Source: Pyrrhosoma nymphula
Lineage: Eukaryota; Arthropoda; Insecta; Odonata; Coenagrionidae
Assembly: GCA_963573305.1 (NCBI GenBank)
Contig: OY754329.1
Coordinates: forward strand, 18,939,200 to 19,003,199
DNA: 64,000 nt
Direction: 5' to 3'
This document shows positions 9,257 through 21,660 of the stretch, piece after piece. The notes under the pieces are model-generated. The model was not told where the DNA came from and did not search any database. It worked only from the letters and a program-made list of their open reading frames with translations. Both the position numbers and the translations under genes were made by a program. The stretch's first letter is position 1; every line of letters begins with the position of its first letter.

Positions 9257-12200
9257 ACAAGACTCCGCGGAAGCCTTTCACAAATGCTATCTTTTCTTCG
9301 GTATGACTGGGTAAAAAAAGTATTGAATCGAGGCCCAAAAATGGCATCAGATATGAGTAACTTCAATGTTTTTTTTTTAGCCGTTCGCCGTGAACGGTTC
9401 ACCTATTGAGCGTTCGGCTCATCAAAGATTAGCTCTTTTGGATCACCAATTCTCGATACTCTTCGATTTCTCACGTTAGCAGCTTCCTTACCCTCTAATA
9501 CTTGACACTTTAACAAGTGGTGAGTCGGTGCATTTGCGCTTCCTTCAGCTCCTTTCCTTTCTCACGCCATGCATCGGTGTGCGGTGGCTGGCCGTGCGTG
9601 CCTCGATGGCTTTGTTCGTCTCTTCCCTGCATCAGCGCCCGTATCGCTTATTATTGCTCCCTCTTTCTCGCGTCCTACGTCCTCTTTTTATCGCCCTACG
9701 CCTGTCGCACGCTCTCTCGTCTATTAGCACGCATCCGACGCGGCCTGCGTGACTTTTCCCACGCGGTGCACCATGGGAAATCCGCATGCGTGCGCTGTTT
9801 CCTAAGCGATCATCCGATTTTCATTCCCTCCCGTTCCCACCAGGTGTCCTCCTCCTCTAGCTTAGGTTGGCACTTGGCTCGGATTGACGTTCGTGGAGAC
9901 CGCGACCGACTACGCGAAACCAAGATTTCCCGATCAGCAGTTTCCGACGCGTTTTCGTCATGTTTGTTTGTAATACGCCCAGCAGTGCGTTTTCCCATGC
10001 GCGTTAAGTGATTAAATGGGACTGAAATAGTTTTATTCCTACTCGGAACTCTTTTTAATTTAACGCTCCAATGATTTCAAAAGATATTTTATGATTAAGT
10101 GGTGGCATTGCCTTTGGGTTTTCGAGGAGTTCTAACTGCTAAGGCACCATCTAACTTAACACCCTAGTCCTGAGACAAGCACTGCCTCCACACACGGTAG
10201 GCGTGATTCAAACTGGCGACCTTTGGGTTTCCAGGCTGTCAATTTTCCAATATCAAATTAATTTTCTGGTTATATTTAGTATGCTTTGGCATTATTTATC
10301 GTTCAATTTTTACTTACATTTTATATGAGCCATGCGTTTCGTTTTCAAAGTAAAGATTATCAAAACCAGTGGCCCTTACGTGGAATAAACCTAGATTACG
10401 CTCCCGATTTGTTCGAAGGTTTACTATTACTACTGTTTGTGAGTGTAATGCTCAATTATAAGAATATTTGATAGGATTTGATTGCTGGCTTGTTACTGGC
10501 TGTTAGATAAATAAGGATTCGTTTACCATCGCCGTTGGAGAGCTTTCTCACATTCGAGCAGCCAGAGGGACCAGAGCTGTCTCCGATCTCTGCAAACACT
10601 GGCAGAGTTCATGATGTCAAGTAACCACGCATCCAAAGTATTATCTCGGATTGCACAGGGGTCATGAAACCCAGCCCTCGGTGGCGAAACATTCTTCCTA
10701 CTAGGTAACCAATGTCCTTTCTCACAGTACCTCACGAAAATAGCTATAAACCAAATATTACAACGGAATCAGGATAATTATTCGTGCCTACTTATTTAGT
10801 TCATTATGGAGTTTAGAACGCTTGAGTATATCTGTGAGTCATGTTTTCTTTGGATTAACCGTTTCCCCCCTTATTCATAAGCCCAGTTTACTCTTCTTTG
10901 ATTAAATATCCGGCTTTGCAAGGTTTGGGGTCGTGACTTCGTGATGCGTGCACCTTCCAACTTGGCCGTGGGTGCAGTGTCTGCTTTGGGAGTGTAGTAG
11001 GTCTCCTCAATTCATTCCGGTGATTCATGGTAAGATCCTGACCTCCGCGTTGGCTCGAAGCACGGGGAGTTCGGAGGAAAAACTCCGCCTATGACTATAC
11101 GGACCTGTAATCCCCGCGTGGGTTTTTTTATGAAGAAAACTTCCCCCTTGGGGACGGCTACGTGGCGGAATCCAGTTCGCTCTCTTTCCTCGGGAAATCA
11201 AAACAACGCCCACCCGTCTTTCTCAGGAATTCTTCTCTAGAGTCCATGCTCTGGGACGGACGGTAATGGTTTCCACGTCTTTGGTTGCATCGGATGATAT
11301 TTGCGTCTTTTCCAAGTAAAATTCTGGAATAAGTATTTTTCCGACTAAGAGAAATACGGCATCCGAAGACGTCATTCTGTCTAAATAAGTTCAACTCGGT
11401 GTTTCTGCTACCGTCCTTATTGAACTCAAGGGCTAAAAATAGATATCTTCCATTAAGCGAGGAGATATGGCTATTTGCATCGCCCGATTTGGGATATTTT
11501 AAAGGCTAGCTTTTTAAAAGAGATAGTCATTTCTTGTTTCCCAGTTCACCCTAGGGTCTTGTTCAGTAATCCTGCAACTTGTAAGCTGTTCGGGAAGTAA
11601 GAATCTTTTGCCTAGTATTATGAACAAACCCACTAAATGTTAATGTAAGAGTTTATTCATTGATCGGTATTTCTAAATGGATTCTTCCGAAGTGGGAACC
11701 TACATTGTATTATATGACTTACTCACTCACCAGGTTATCCTGTTCGATAGCTATAAAAGAACAACATAATTCCTCTCTAGTGTTTTCACTTGGCCATCAT
11801 AAACTATCAATTCAACTTGAATATATGTATCTGGCTAGCTAAATGGGCTTTTGGGAAGGATTACATTATGTACCTCAAAGTTATTCTTATTTATCTGCGT
11901 TGCATCAATATTCAGTACCTTCTCTCTCATTCTGGGACATCAAAGGACGAATTGCTTCCTTGTGTATAGCTTCGTTTATATTACTAACTTAAATTCATGT
12001 TTTAAAACGTTTTTGGATCAGCTATATTTTTACGCGTTGCTAAGGGATCAATGAGGTGACCTCTAGGTATTAATTTGTCGGTCTTCAAGTCTAAACTAAT
12101 GTAAGGTGAATGTCACTCTCAATACTCCAATATTCAATGTATGCCCTCCCCTTCTGTAATAGCCCTACTGTGATAGTAAACCATTATCCATTACCCTTGA

Positions 12201-14794
12201 AGTTGGTTTGAACGTTGAGAGAGGTCATGTCACGCAGCTGGGCCTAACGGCGTATGAAGTTCACACATAGAGGCAAGCCGGTCTGTTCCTTTCCCTGCGC
12301 TGTCTGTGCCTTGTCCACAAAGATTTGGTTCTCATAAAATCTCTCGGATAGTGTACATCGACCTTTCCACTGGTGCTTCACTTGGCTATGAACCCGAATA
12401 CTCCAGTCTGTGGTTGGACGTTCCACGCTTTGAACCTTCATGCTCTGTATTTCGTGTTAAGCCTATCTCTACTTGATATGCCAATGTCTGTCAGTGCTCC
12501 TGTTAGAGGATTTCCTTACGTTGATTCTAGAATGTTTAAAACGCACTTCTTAATTTGCCTTCGTACGCATGGTCTTTTAGTCGAAGTTGGCTATCCATCT
12601 CGAGACAGATATTAGCTTTGCTGTTTTCCGCCTGTAATTCCACGAATCTCTTCCAGCCCAGGCTCTGTGGTGCACCTTGAAGATTACATATGGGCTAAAT
12701 TCTTTCCTCGACAGCTCTATGCTTACCTCAAGTGTTTCTTTTCATTAAAAAAATATCTTTTAGTCACTCCAAGGCAACTTTATTTATTCTCAATGGATCA
12801 ATATTCTGTTCTTCTCAGTCTGTAGATCATTTAATGTGCAGAGGAGACAAAATTCTTGGAATTAGGGAGGAAACACTTTCCGAGAATCATTATGGAAGCC
12901 ATGTAACTTGTGTGTTTCTTAAAATCATTATGGAGGCCGTATAACTGCTGAAATTCCCCTCAAACATCAACAGGGAGAGAGGGTTTTTACCTACCATTTC
13001 AAATTCGAGGAAACGTATATTTCGACCCCTCGGCAGAGCATACCTGGACATTGACCATCCAGCTAACTACTTTTAAGCGATCTCTTTGATCGGCGTTATG
13101 GAAGGTAGACGCTCAAATGTAATTTTAAAAGTAAAACTGCCCGCTTCAGCCTCACATGGGAATTTACTGAGTCATCACAACTTACTAACGTGGCGAAAAA
13201 TCGATCTAGAATTCCTCCTTGATACTTCGCATATTACTTTCAAGGGAACACGGAAATAATGTGGGTTCTTTACTGGTTCAGTTTGTAATTATTTGAATAA
13301 ATTCCTCTCGACCACGCTTATCTGCATTCATAGGTAGCTGATCTAACGCACATGATATTAAGAATTTGAAGGGGCACATTACAGCTAAGCTGAAGCTGAG
13401 AATAAAAATTCTCACTGAGACTGAAGTAGCTGTCTCCCCTGAATATTTCATCTAAAATTTGCTTTAGCTTTCATTTTTTGCTATAATTGACATTGAAAGC
13501 AATTCGTAAGTTGATTTAAATCTTTGGACACTTCCCATGAAGTTTAAGAATTTGAATTTAAGACAAATTAATTGAAATAAACTCAGTGTTTAAAAAGTGA
13601 ACAGGAGTTGCGACAGAGGGTAATTTTTATGGCGATGTATCAGCAAAATATGAAAGCGAATTCCTGCTGCATAAAGCAGTATTGTGCTAAGTCCGTGAGG
13701 TACTGTTCATAATAATCACTTACTTTTTTATGAATATGCTACTGACTGTTTTTTACCGAAAGATACCGTGTTCAACTTTTACCGATTTCTTTTCGCTTAT
13801 GTGGCATCGCATTATTGCCAATTCACAGTTCATGTGAGTAAACGGATGAACATCTGGAGCTGTTGATCCTGTAACGACAAACCGTGTTAGTTACCTAATT
13901 TTACCATGTTATGTACCAAATGTTATGCTTTTATCATCTATTTTAACGTTATTTTTCAGTCTTAGTTAAATGGATAAATTAAATTAGGTTTTGTTGGAAA
14001 TAAACGGAATATAGCTCGTTTCCCAAAGTTTCATGTCAATTTGAAATTACCTCATACATATATATGACCTCCATGCTTATCATGTCGTTCCCTCCCTGAG
14101 TAGGCGCAGCCAGGAGAGCTTAATTCTCGGAATAAAACCTTGAAAAGTGGCTTAGTTTGAACAATTTCCTCAATACTGCCCTATACTTGCAAAACTCCTT
14201 CACTTCCTCCACTTTCATGTATTGCAAATTCACTTCAAGACTAAAAATAGATAACTTCGATTATCGTGTTGTAGGTTAGAGAATCGGGGACCTGTGACTA
14301 TAATTCTGATTATAATTATTCCCGACGATTGATGTTTCCGAAGCCTGAGAGATTCGTGTTTTGTATTCCACGAATTGGCGAATGGTAAAATCCCTCGGAA
14401 TGATTGGCTGCCGTGTTGGCGGCCTTTGAACTCCGGGAGGCGTAACCATAGCGATGTTGTTTCTTCGCACGATACAGAAAAAAAAACATTGGCACATTCC
14501 GTCCTATTCACGTGATCGTCGCCATGCAACTAGTTCTTTCCGGAATCTCCCCTCTTGCTCTTATCGAGCGAAGCTTTTCGAAACGAGATAAGAGGGCAAC
14601 AGTTTCTTGGAAAAGAGTATTCCTATTGAGTCGACTGGAAGAGGGACAATTGTCGCGGGCTCTGAGATTAGTGTTCGTGAAAATACTTCTTAATCAGAGC
14701 ATATCGCGGGAAATATGTCCGTAACCTTGCCGAGATTTGAGCCAACGATCCTCCCTGTGGCATCCTAATAGCTCTCAGTGTACCATAGTAATCA
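9257..14794. other. Long spacer; GC-richer patch at 9500-10010, no supportable gene
   Basis: A CpG-rich patch spans 9500-10010 with an open frame of 164 codons at 9517-10011. The peptide is rich in Ser, Arg and Cys, has no recognisable domain, and has another open frame overlapping it, so I do not call it a gene. The patch could be a promoter or first exon of a gene outside what I can resolve. At about 12885 and 12925 two diverged copies of atcattatggaggccgta lie in direct orientation. A weak tRNA-like box B (gattcaaactggcgacc) sits near 10205. The rest is AT-rich with no recognised feature. Confidence 0.35.
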
Positions 14795-15136
14795 TGTAAA
14801 TTTGCAGACTGCATTGTAATAGAAACACTTTGTAAAGAAATACACACCAATTTTTATTCTACCGACCTAGGTTTCGGCAAACATTGCCATTATCAAGGTG
14901 AAGTAACAAATAAGCGAGCGATATGTATATAGATATGGGATGGAGGAGCTATGGAGGAGATATATAGCTCGCTTATTTGTTACTTCACCTTGATAATAGC
15001 AATATTTGCCGAAACCTAGGTCGGTAGAATAAAATTTGGTGTGGAAATTTTTACAAAGTGTTTCTGTTACAATGCAGTCTGTGACAGTTTTCCACAAACT
15101 TTCGCCGGATACTTTAAAATCTGTTGTAAATTTGCA
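14795..15136 (-). mobile_element. Foldback, miniature Penelope-like element (arms with CCGACCTAGG)
   Basis: The flanking 12-mers are identical: tgtaaatttgca at 14795-14806 and 15125-15136. Long arms are inverted copies, for example ttattctaccgacctaggtt on the left and aacctaggtcggtagaataa on the right, with a further palindrome around ataagcgagc/gctcgcttat at the centre. Both arms hold a core of the form CTTGATAAT, hairpin (GGCAA/TTGCC in the left arm), GAAA, palindrome ACCTAGGT, C. This resembles a hammerhead ribozyme, although its first box departs from CTGATGA at two positions. Beyond the right arm lies the one-sided tail ttttccacaaactttcgcc (about 15090-15108), also seen in other members. 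Confidence 0.75.
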
Positions 15137-15256
15137 TTTACTACCGTTCGAGTTTGTCTCCGCTGTAATTTTTCAGGGTAGAGATATAGAAAATGTGTGA
15201 ATGAATTACTGCTATAATATTGACAGTGGCAGACTTCACTTCGTAGAAGTTCATTA

Positions 15257-15350
15257 TGTTAGTACTAATGATTAATGAAAATACTTAGTACTTTTCGACA
15301 AAAAGTTTGTGGAAAAGTACTAAGTAGTTTCATTAATCATGATTACTAAT
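15257..15350. repeat. Near-perfect hairpin
   Basis: The sequence tactaatgattaatgaaaat and onward to agtacttttc is mirrored by gaaaagtactaagtagtttc and attaatcatgattacta. The arms are about 38 bp around a loop containing aaaaagtttgtgg. The loop shares tttgtggaaa with the tail of the element at 14795-15136, so it may derive from a related foldback. Confidence 0.6.
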
Positions 15351-16402
15351 TACTGCTATATTTGCAAAATAAATCCTTCAATGGTAATGAAGTTGCTCCT
15401 CCTTCAAAAAAGTGAATATTATCAAATAAATTTGGCTTAGCAACAATTTTAGTGCCCTGATATTACTTTTAATGTTTTATTTCAAGTGCTAATAGCATAT
15501 TTCTGTGGTAAGATGGCTAAATGTGATATGTCATGTTTTGCAAATTTAACAGCAGAGCAATTACGTATAGCTCTTGGTCGACTAAAGATATTTGTAAAAT
15601 GAAAATATATCGCATATTGCCACAGGTTTTTTATCAAACCCTACAAATCCTGAACATATCAACGTTTGCCATCTTATAGATCTCACGGAGACGAATCCAA
15701 CGGTATGCATAACTAAAAAACGGACATATCATATGTAGCCTTCTTGACACAGGTTTTAAAACGGCAGGTTCCAACCGTTGATATAATTTTTATGACTATT
15801 AACGCTATCTATTCTCAACTTTCTTTTTACCTTTATATTGAAAATAAGACTCGTGTCATGAGTCCTTTGCCTTCTGATCCATATTTCATTTCATATCAGT
15901 CTTTTGTGTTATAGTCTTCGTTATCGTAAGTACGCTAGGATATTCATAATTGGCACCTTCTGCGTTGAATTAGCTAATTCCTTGCCAGATTTATTGATGT
16001 TACAAAGAGGGACGTGGTAAAAATGATTCATTTTACGATTTGAAAACGTTAAACCACTATTGTTATTGCTAAAGAGTCTCATACCATGAAACCACACCTG
16101 GGTATTGTCCTAATATTTCTTCGTCAATGGATCCCTACCCGCCCTCACCTCAAATGCCTGCTTCGTTAGCCTTGCTTGCTCCGGGCTTCCGGCTTCCACA
16201 ATTCTTCCTTTAGTTCCGCATTATTCTCTCGCTCAGAGCCATCATCACTGTTATCTTTAGTGTCATAAACGGTGAATACCATAATGAGTTTCTGCTTCTA
16301 TTTTATGACTGTTAACCACACGGTTTTTTTTTAACTTTTATTTGAAGACGAAGTTGAAGTTTCGCTGAAGAAATGAAACAGTATAAAACTATGACTTTGA
16401 TA
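15351..16402. other. Spacer, nothing recognised
   Basis: AT-rich sequence without coding or repeat signatures that I could identify. Confidence 0.4.
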
Positions 16403-16570
16403 CTAGTAGTAATATTTTTTGTTTGACGTGCTTCGACGGCTAAGGTCATTTCGCACATACCGTCTGTCACTTTCTGACAGGGGCAACAGCACTCGGACGA
16501 ATCGGAGGATCACCCCTCCAAACTCGAGCCAAGCCCAACGATGCTTAACTTCGGTGACTGATTGGGAGCC
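16403..16570 (-). mobile_element. 5S rRNA-derived SINE, 5'-truncated
   Basis: On the minus strand, 16570 downward reads as the 5S rRNA internal promoter region: atcagtcaccgaagttaagc, then atcgttgggcttggctcg and tttggaggggtgatcctcc. The full copy at 30340 has the same order and then gactactgttgcc-type and cgaagcacgt-type tail segments, which also occur here (16430-16490). The first part of the 5S head is missing, so this copy is truncated at its 5' end. A TACTAGTAG-like tail lies at 16400-16411. It is a retroposed copy, not a 5S gene. Confidence 0.8.
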
Positions 16571-18467
16571 TAATTGACATAAGCATACATTATTTCTCCG
16601 CCCCTTGCACATGGTGATGTCACCAATTTAATATTATGTGATGAGTAGAAACTAATCCAAGATATTCTCATAGAATTTTAATGCACTCAGAATTATATCA
16701 GTTCTGGTATTATATGGTGTGGCGATTCTATTTTTTCCCGTTAAATCCTTCTTCTCTCTTGCCCCTATTATTTGAAGAGTAACCTACGGACTTTATCCCA
16801 GGTGAATTGCGTCGGTGGGGACTGCCTCTGAGTATTATTTTCTTCATCCGATTCCATGCAGCCCGAAGAATCGCTTGTCGAATATAAATTCTCGCAGGAC
16901 GTCTTTACGGCTAGAGCCGTATTACTCACTCAATCTTTATGGCTTCTTACCTCCAACCGTTATGTCGCTTCCTTGGCAACAGCGCTCCGTCATGCTCTCA
17001 GCAGAGGCTCACCGTGGCGTAAGGGAAGAAAGGGCGCTGCCAACTTCTGGGAGTCCGTTTCGTTGTTCCCTTAGTTGTTTCGCTGTTCCACTTATATGCC
17101 CACCACAGCGCCGGAAAGCAAGAAAAACAAGCAACTACATCACGAGGAGAAATATTTGCGAGGAGAAAGAAAGTATAGTGAGGAACTCTATCAATAAAGA
17201 TTTGAGCTTATTTTTATGAATAAAAGAAATTGGATGCGTCGTGTAGCGTTGGGTAGCTTTTGAACAAGGTGGTGTAATCCATGGAAGATCAAGGTTGGAA
17301 GTTTCGAAATCGAGCTCCTGTCCCTTGGGAGAAAGAATTTTTGTTTAATGATGATAATGATCGGGCTAGAAATGAGCATTGAATTGAGTTAGCAAGCGAG
17401 GATTTAATTGATTTGAAGAATTCATTGATTAAGGAAGAGAGTAGATGGAACCATACAGTGCGATAGCACAGAGGAATGTTGAAGCCATTACATTGCACAA
17501 TCGGTCGTATTGAATGGATCAGTTTTCAGTTAAGACGCCGAAAGTATAGGTATTATAAGTGAAATTGTCTCGGTAGCACCATGATTTATCTAAAAAAACA
17601 GCAAAATGTAATTTCCAAAAACATTAACAGCAATATTCATGTGATGTATGTATTCACAAATATACAAGTGACTCTCCTCTTTAATTTAAGGAAGACTTAG
17701 CGGTTGGTTGGTTATGTGAGAAGGAGTCTGGCAAGGAGGTTCTCCGCTTCGTCGAGAAAACGATCGAAATCCGACTTGGAAGAAACAACTTGAAGAATAC
17801 ACAAATAAACTCTGCAATGTAAATCTTTAAGAATCCAAAATAAGATTTTAGCATAAAATTATGAGATAATTTTTTCACAGTAAAACTTATAAACATGCCG
17901 TATCATGAATCTTATGTTAAATAATTGATTTTACGAAAATATCCAAGTCAAAGGAACTGAATTAGCAATAAAATCTGCTATACCTACTCTCCCTCTGAAG
18001 AGTAAGTCGAAAGTTTGAGATCATTGAAAATCCCATCTCAGTTACCTTATATTGGTATTAATGCATCTAAATCTACTTTTACTTGATGCTCTGCGAGGCT
18101 TAGAACGAGCTTTATAGCGTCTTACCTAGTTTTTGCTCTTATCGTAAATTGCACGTGGGATGAAGGAATTTTGGTGCCTGTCAAATCGGCAATGACTCTC
18201 TCTTATTTTGTCAGTTATAGAGGCAGAGATTGTAGATCAGTCAGATATACGGTCAGATGTAGTCAGTATATAGTGGGGTTGAATTTTTTTCCTCCCTCTC
18301 ATTCTAAAACTCACGTGATCTAATTCAAAAAATATTTTAACCTATCTCAGGGATCGGCAAAATAACAAGACGGAAGAGCTAAAACTTTCCCGTTACAACA
18401 ATTTAAAAATTATTCGAGAGCCATGGATATATGTTTACAAATAAGGAAACTTGTTGAGTCACGTTGC
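16571..18467. other. Spacer without recognisable gene
   Basis: The frame at 16815-17219 (134 codons) has no family signature and another open frame overlaps it, so it is not called. No repeat was recognised. Confidence 0.4.
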
Positions 18468-18697
18468 TACAAGTTATAATAAGAACTAAGAAGATGCAAT
18501 TTTCCACAGATAAAAATTTTTTAATCGACCCGGGTTTCGATGCACTGCTTCATCATCAGGTTGATGTTGATGCAGTGATTCGAAACCCGGGTTTATTAAA
18601 AACATTTTATCTGTGGAAAATTGCATCGTCTTAGTTCTTATTATGTTCATATTCCATAGCATCTCGCCTGATTCCTCCCTTTTTGTTACAAGTTATA
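18468..18697 (-). mobile_element. Foldback, miniature Penelope-like element (CCCGGG arms)
   Basis: The flanking 11-mers tacaagttata (18468-18478 and 18687-18697) are identical. Inside, ttagttctta-type ends and aattttccacagataaaa pair with ttttatctgtggaaaatt. Each arm holds cccgggtttcg or its complement. On the minus strand, 18560 to 18527 reads cctgatgatgaag...gaaacccgggtc, a hammerhead-like order of boxes ending in a palindrome plus TC. Its central stem is poorly formed. The tail beyond the right arm (18640-18686) contains attccatagcatctcgcc, matching the CCA...CGCC tail of other members. Confidence 0.78.
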
Positions 18698-19228
18698 GTT
18701 TTAATTACATGTAATTAATGAAGAAAAAATCACCATAATGGGAATAAAATCCTTCAAAAATGTTATGAATGGAATTATGACAGTTTTATAACTAGTTTTA
18801 CCTCGGAGCCACATGCACGTGGCCAAACAGCCTTCGTAACCTAGTGGCCTCCCGAGTCTCTAGCGGCTCCTAGACTTGTCTTTCCATTAGTTTTGTCTCT
18901 CTTTCTTTCAGTCACTCGTAGTGATATAATTTGTGGTGAAGTGTAGAATATGAAAGTGGTGGTGTTAACATCGCCAGAATGATCCATTTTCTGAACCCCG
19001 TGGGAGGGTGGGGGAGGTCGGTTACCCGAGAGATTATCCTGGCACGCGGGCCACCCTCGCGACGCGTTATGCTGCTGTTTCCCGTTTTCTCGCGGCGATA
19101 TACATCGAGGCGGAAAATCCTACGCACCGAACCTGGCACGCGACCGACGCGATCTGCTCTTGCCCGCCCGAGGAAGATTGCTGGGAGCGCCTGGCCATCG
19201 AGTGTCCAAGGGTGAGAGATTGAGCTGC
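18698..19228. other. Spacer with GC-richer stretch
   Basis: The stretch 19000-19220 is CpG-rich and open in several frames on both strands, with no domain signature. No gene is called. Confidence 0.35.
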
Positions 19229-19438
19229 AATGCCGACCCCGGTGGAGTAAAGTCCTCGCCTGCTAATCTGAGGGTCGCGGGTTCGAGTCCCGCCTGGGTC
19301 GGTTTTTCGCATTGCCAGGGAATTGGTGTTTCTATCAAGTTCTGGCAGTTTGACCCCTGAGAAACCTGATGACAAGCCAATGGCTTATCGGTATCCAGGG
19401 GCATACGGGCCACCAGAATCGTCGGAGAGCAAAAAAAA
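19229..19438 (+). mobile_element. tRNA-derived SINE with A-tail
   Basis: The head 19231-19302 contains a box-A-like segment (ggtggagtaaagtcctcg) and the box B gcgggttcgagtcccgcc. The head is related to that of the SINE at 3895-4114. A tRNA-unrelated body follows (attgccagggaattggtg, tggcttatcggtatccagg) and an A9 tract at 19431-19439. Antisense frames across the head are the familiar artefact of such SINEs and do not mark a gene. Confidence 0.82.
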
Positions 19439-19799
19439 ATCAATCCCTTGCTATGACGCCCTGCACATCACTCGCATCAATAGTCTCCGACTCGCATAAA
19501 CGTCGGACTCCAAATCCTCTTTTCAATATTTGGAATGTTCGCTTATGATGAAATGATATTATAATTGCACTCATGAGGGAGATCGTTTTCCAATGTCGCT
19601 CCTCATCTGCGATTTCTCTCATAAAATTTTTAAGATACGGGGAATAGCCGTGGTATAACCTTTTATGGAATCACCCCGAAAGTACACAGTAAGTGCGAAA
19701 TTCCTCGGAGGAAAAATCATTCGTCTTGACCACAACGACTCAATTTGACCAACGCCTCTGTTTCGCGAATCCAAAACCGCTCCCCTATAAAATTATCGC
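19439..19799. other. Spacer, nothing recognised
   Basis: No recognisable coding region or repeat. Confidence 0.35.
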
Positions 19800-19960
19800 A
19801 AAAAAAATAAGGATACTTTGTAAATTTCCATGCTGCGTTTATTTCACCGACCTAGGTTTCGGCGACTTTTGCCATTATCAAGGTAAAGAGGTTCTTTTTT
19901 TGCGAGCTTCATATACGTATAGACAGGATCTAAACGTATATAAAGCTTGCAAAAAAGATT
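19800..19960 (-). mobile_element. Partial foldback of the CCGACCTAGG type
   Basis: The stretch ttcaccgacctaggtttcgg (19843-19862) followed by gccattatcaaggtaaagag matches the left arm of the element at 14795-15136. The centre is a hairpin, tttttgcgagcttcatatac against gtatataaagcttgcaaaaa (about 19895-19956). The second outer arm is absent, so the copy is truncated. Minus-strand 19882-19849 keeps the CTTGATAAT...GAAACCTAGGTC box order. Confidence 0.65.
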
Positions 19961-20564
19961 GGATAGTTACCATGATGCTAATTTGATGAAACTTAAAGCT
20001 GGCCTAAAAATAAGAATCATGTGAAGATGCCCCTACCTCTAACCGCATTGACCTCCGCATGTGCCCCTCACTTCTACCATAGAGTAAGGTATGAGAGGGC
20101 TAACGCCCATGTTGAGAAGCGTCATACGTTTTGACGTAGTTTTGGTACTATCACACAGGTGTCACTGACAGGTGTACTCTGTGCTTCTACATATATTGAA
20201 AATTCTGTTTTTGAAATCATTGTCCAACTTCGGCGTAGATTGTTTTTAAATGTTTCAGTATGCGGATTCTCTCGGGTGGTGCTCGTCGTTGGAAAATCCA
20301 AACTCAAACCCTGCTTCCCGTCTCTGTACATCCTCTCTCTTCAATGACCATACAAGTTCCGACCTATACAGCTCCACTATCCATGATAAGAGTTTTCACC
20401 AATCTGTTCAATACGTCTCACTTCAAAGCCCCTCTCATCAATTCCCTTTTTTTTAAACGCTTCCTTGGCGAAGGCAATTCTACATTAGGGGATTATTTTG
20501 TGATCTCACCTTTTTAATGACTCTTTGCGGGAAGGCAAGATATCCGTTTCGCTCTCTTAATGAT
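19961..20564. other. Spacer, nothing recognised
   Basis: Overlapping short frames on both strands without domain signatures; no repeat recognised. Confidence 0.35.
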
Positions 20565-20965
20565 CAGGGGCCTGATTCTGATGCTTTCCCGATGTTCAAC
20601 TTTTCCACCAAAACGTCATTACTTTCCGACACTACGTCACATGTTCCACCTTCCACCAGAGAATCGTTCACTACATCGTTCAATGACTGATGGAAAGTCA
20701 AGCTTCCCTTCCACCCGTCATCCACTTGGTGGAACAGCGCTAGTGTCGTGGTGGAAACTTTCTGACGGAAGTAAGCGTGCGGAAGGTAGACATTTTTTTG
20801 TTCGCGGTTTCGAGGTAAGTTGGAAATCGGCATAAGTTTGTGATGTCCGGCTCTCCAGAGGGGGTCATTGAGCCGTTCATTTAACGGATCAAGAGTCGTT
20901 CAATGAACGAATGGTGGAACTTTCCACCAGTCAATGACTGGTGGAAGATCAGAATCGGGCCCCAG
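20565..20965. mobile_element. GGGCC-terminated MITE (Harbinger-like)
   Basis: The left terminus gggcctgattctgat (20568) is inverted at atcagaatcgggccc (up to 20962), flanked on both sides by CAG. Three-base duplications and GGGCC ends are typical of PIF/Harbinger elements, although that superfamily usually prefers TWA targets, so the assignment is tentative. The interior is self-complementary: gttccaccttccaccag-type and ctggtggaac/ttccaccagtc segments recur, giving a strongly folding element. There is no transposase. Confidence 0.7.
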
Positions 20966-21519
20966 CTAACGATCGGCCATGGTCCGATTGTGGCTCCATT
21001 TCACGTTCCTAACGACAGGTGAGATGGAACTAATGAAATGCGGAGCCAAATGAAACGGATCAAGAGTCGAAAGATACGGATCTAGAGTCGAAAGTGCGGA
21101 TAATTCAAATAAATAGATCTGCAGGTCACCACTTGAGAGCCGAAGATTGTCACGCCGCCTGGGTGGTGGAGTTGAACTTTGAAAAATGACGTAATTTTTC
21201 ACAATTTATGACGTATTCTCACTTAAGTGAGATTACAAAATAACCCCCCTGATACCTCTTCCACTAAAACATTCTCCTCCGATGTACTACCTTCGTCCGT
21301 ATACTGTTCCATCTGCTCTATTTATGTTCTCCCAAATTTTCCCTCCCAGCTGTTCATATACAGCCCAGCTTTCATACTTCTAGAGAATCTCATTAACCTT
21401 CGTCTTCTTATGATTGGCGCAGATGAATGAAGCAAAGGTGTTGACCTTTTGTAATCGGTCATAAACACATTGAGTTGAGTTACATACTTGGGTAAAAAAG
21501 AGTTCATCTTTGGAGGTTT
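20966..21519. other. Spacer, nothing recognised
   Basis: Contains a short local repeat (cggatcaagagtcgaaag, then cggatctagagtcgaaag, about 21057-21098). No gene. Confidence 0.35.
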
Positions 21520-21660
21520 TATAAATAATAATAATAATTTAATTGCTTCCAGTAATTACATACAAAGTACAAAATTATTAAGTGAAGCAAGTTTGGTAGC
21601 CCCTAAGGTGCACCTGTTGAGGGGGTACCATCAGTTAAGCCATGCAAAATAAGCAAATTT
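21520..21660 (-). mobile_element. Probable LINE 3' end with (ATT)n tail
   Basis: On the minus strand the sequence ends in attattattattt (21521-21540). This follows a non-coding stretch containing gtgcaccttaggggctacc, the arrangement of CR1/I-type LINE 3' UTRs with a short microsatellite tail. No reverse transcriptase remnant could be recognised upstream on that strand, so the call rests on the tail alone. Confidence 0.35.

Noticed and set aside
9517..10011. 164-codon open frame as a host gene
   Set aside because: The peptide lacks any domain, signal or repeat pattern, a second frame is open across the same bases, and the composition follows the GC-rich DNA.
19067..19443. Overlapping minus-strand frames as protein genes
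   Set aside because: They read through a tRNA-derived SINE on its antisense strand; such peptides are a common annotation artefact.
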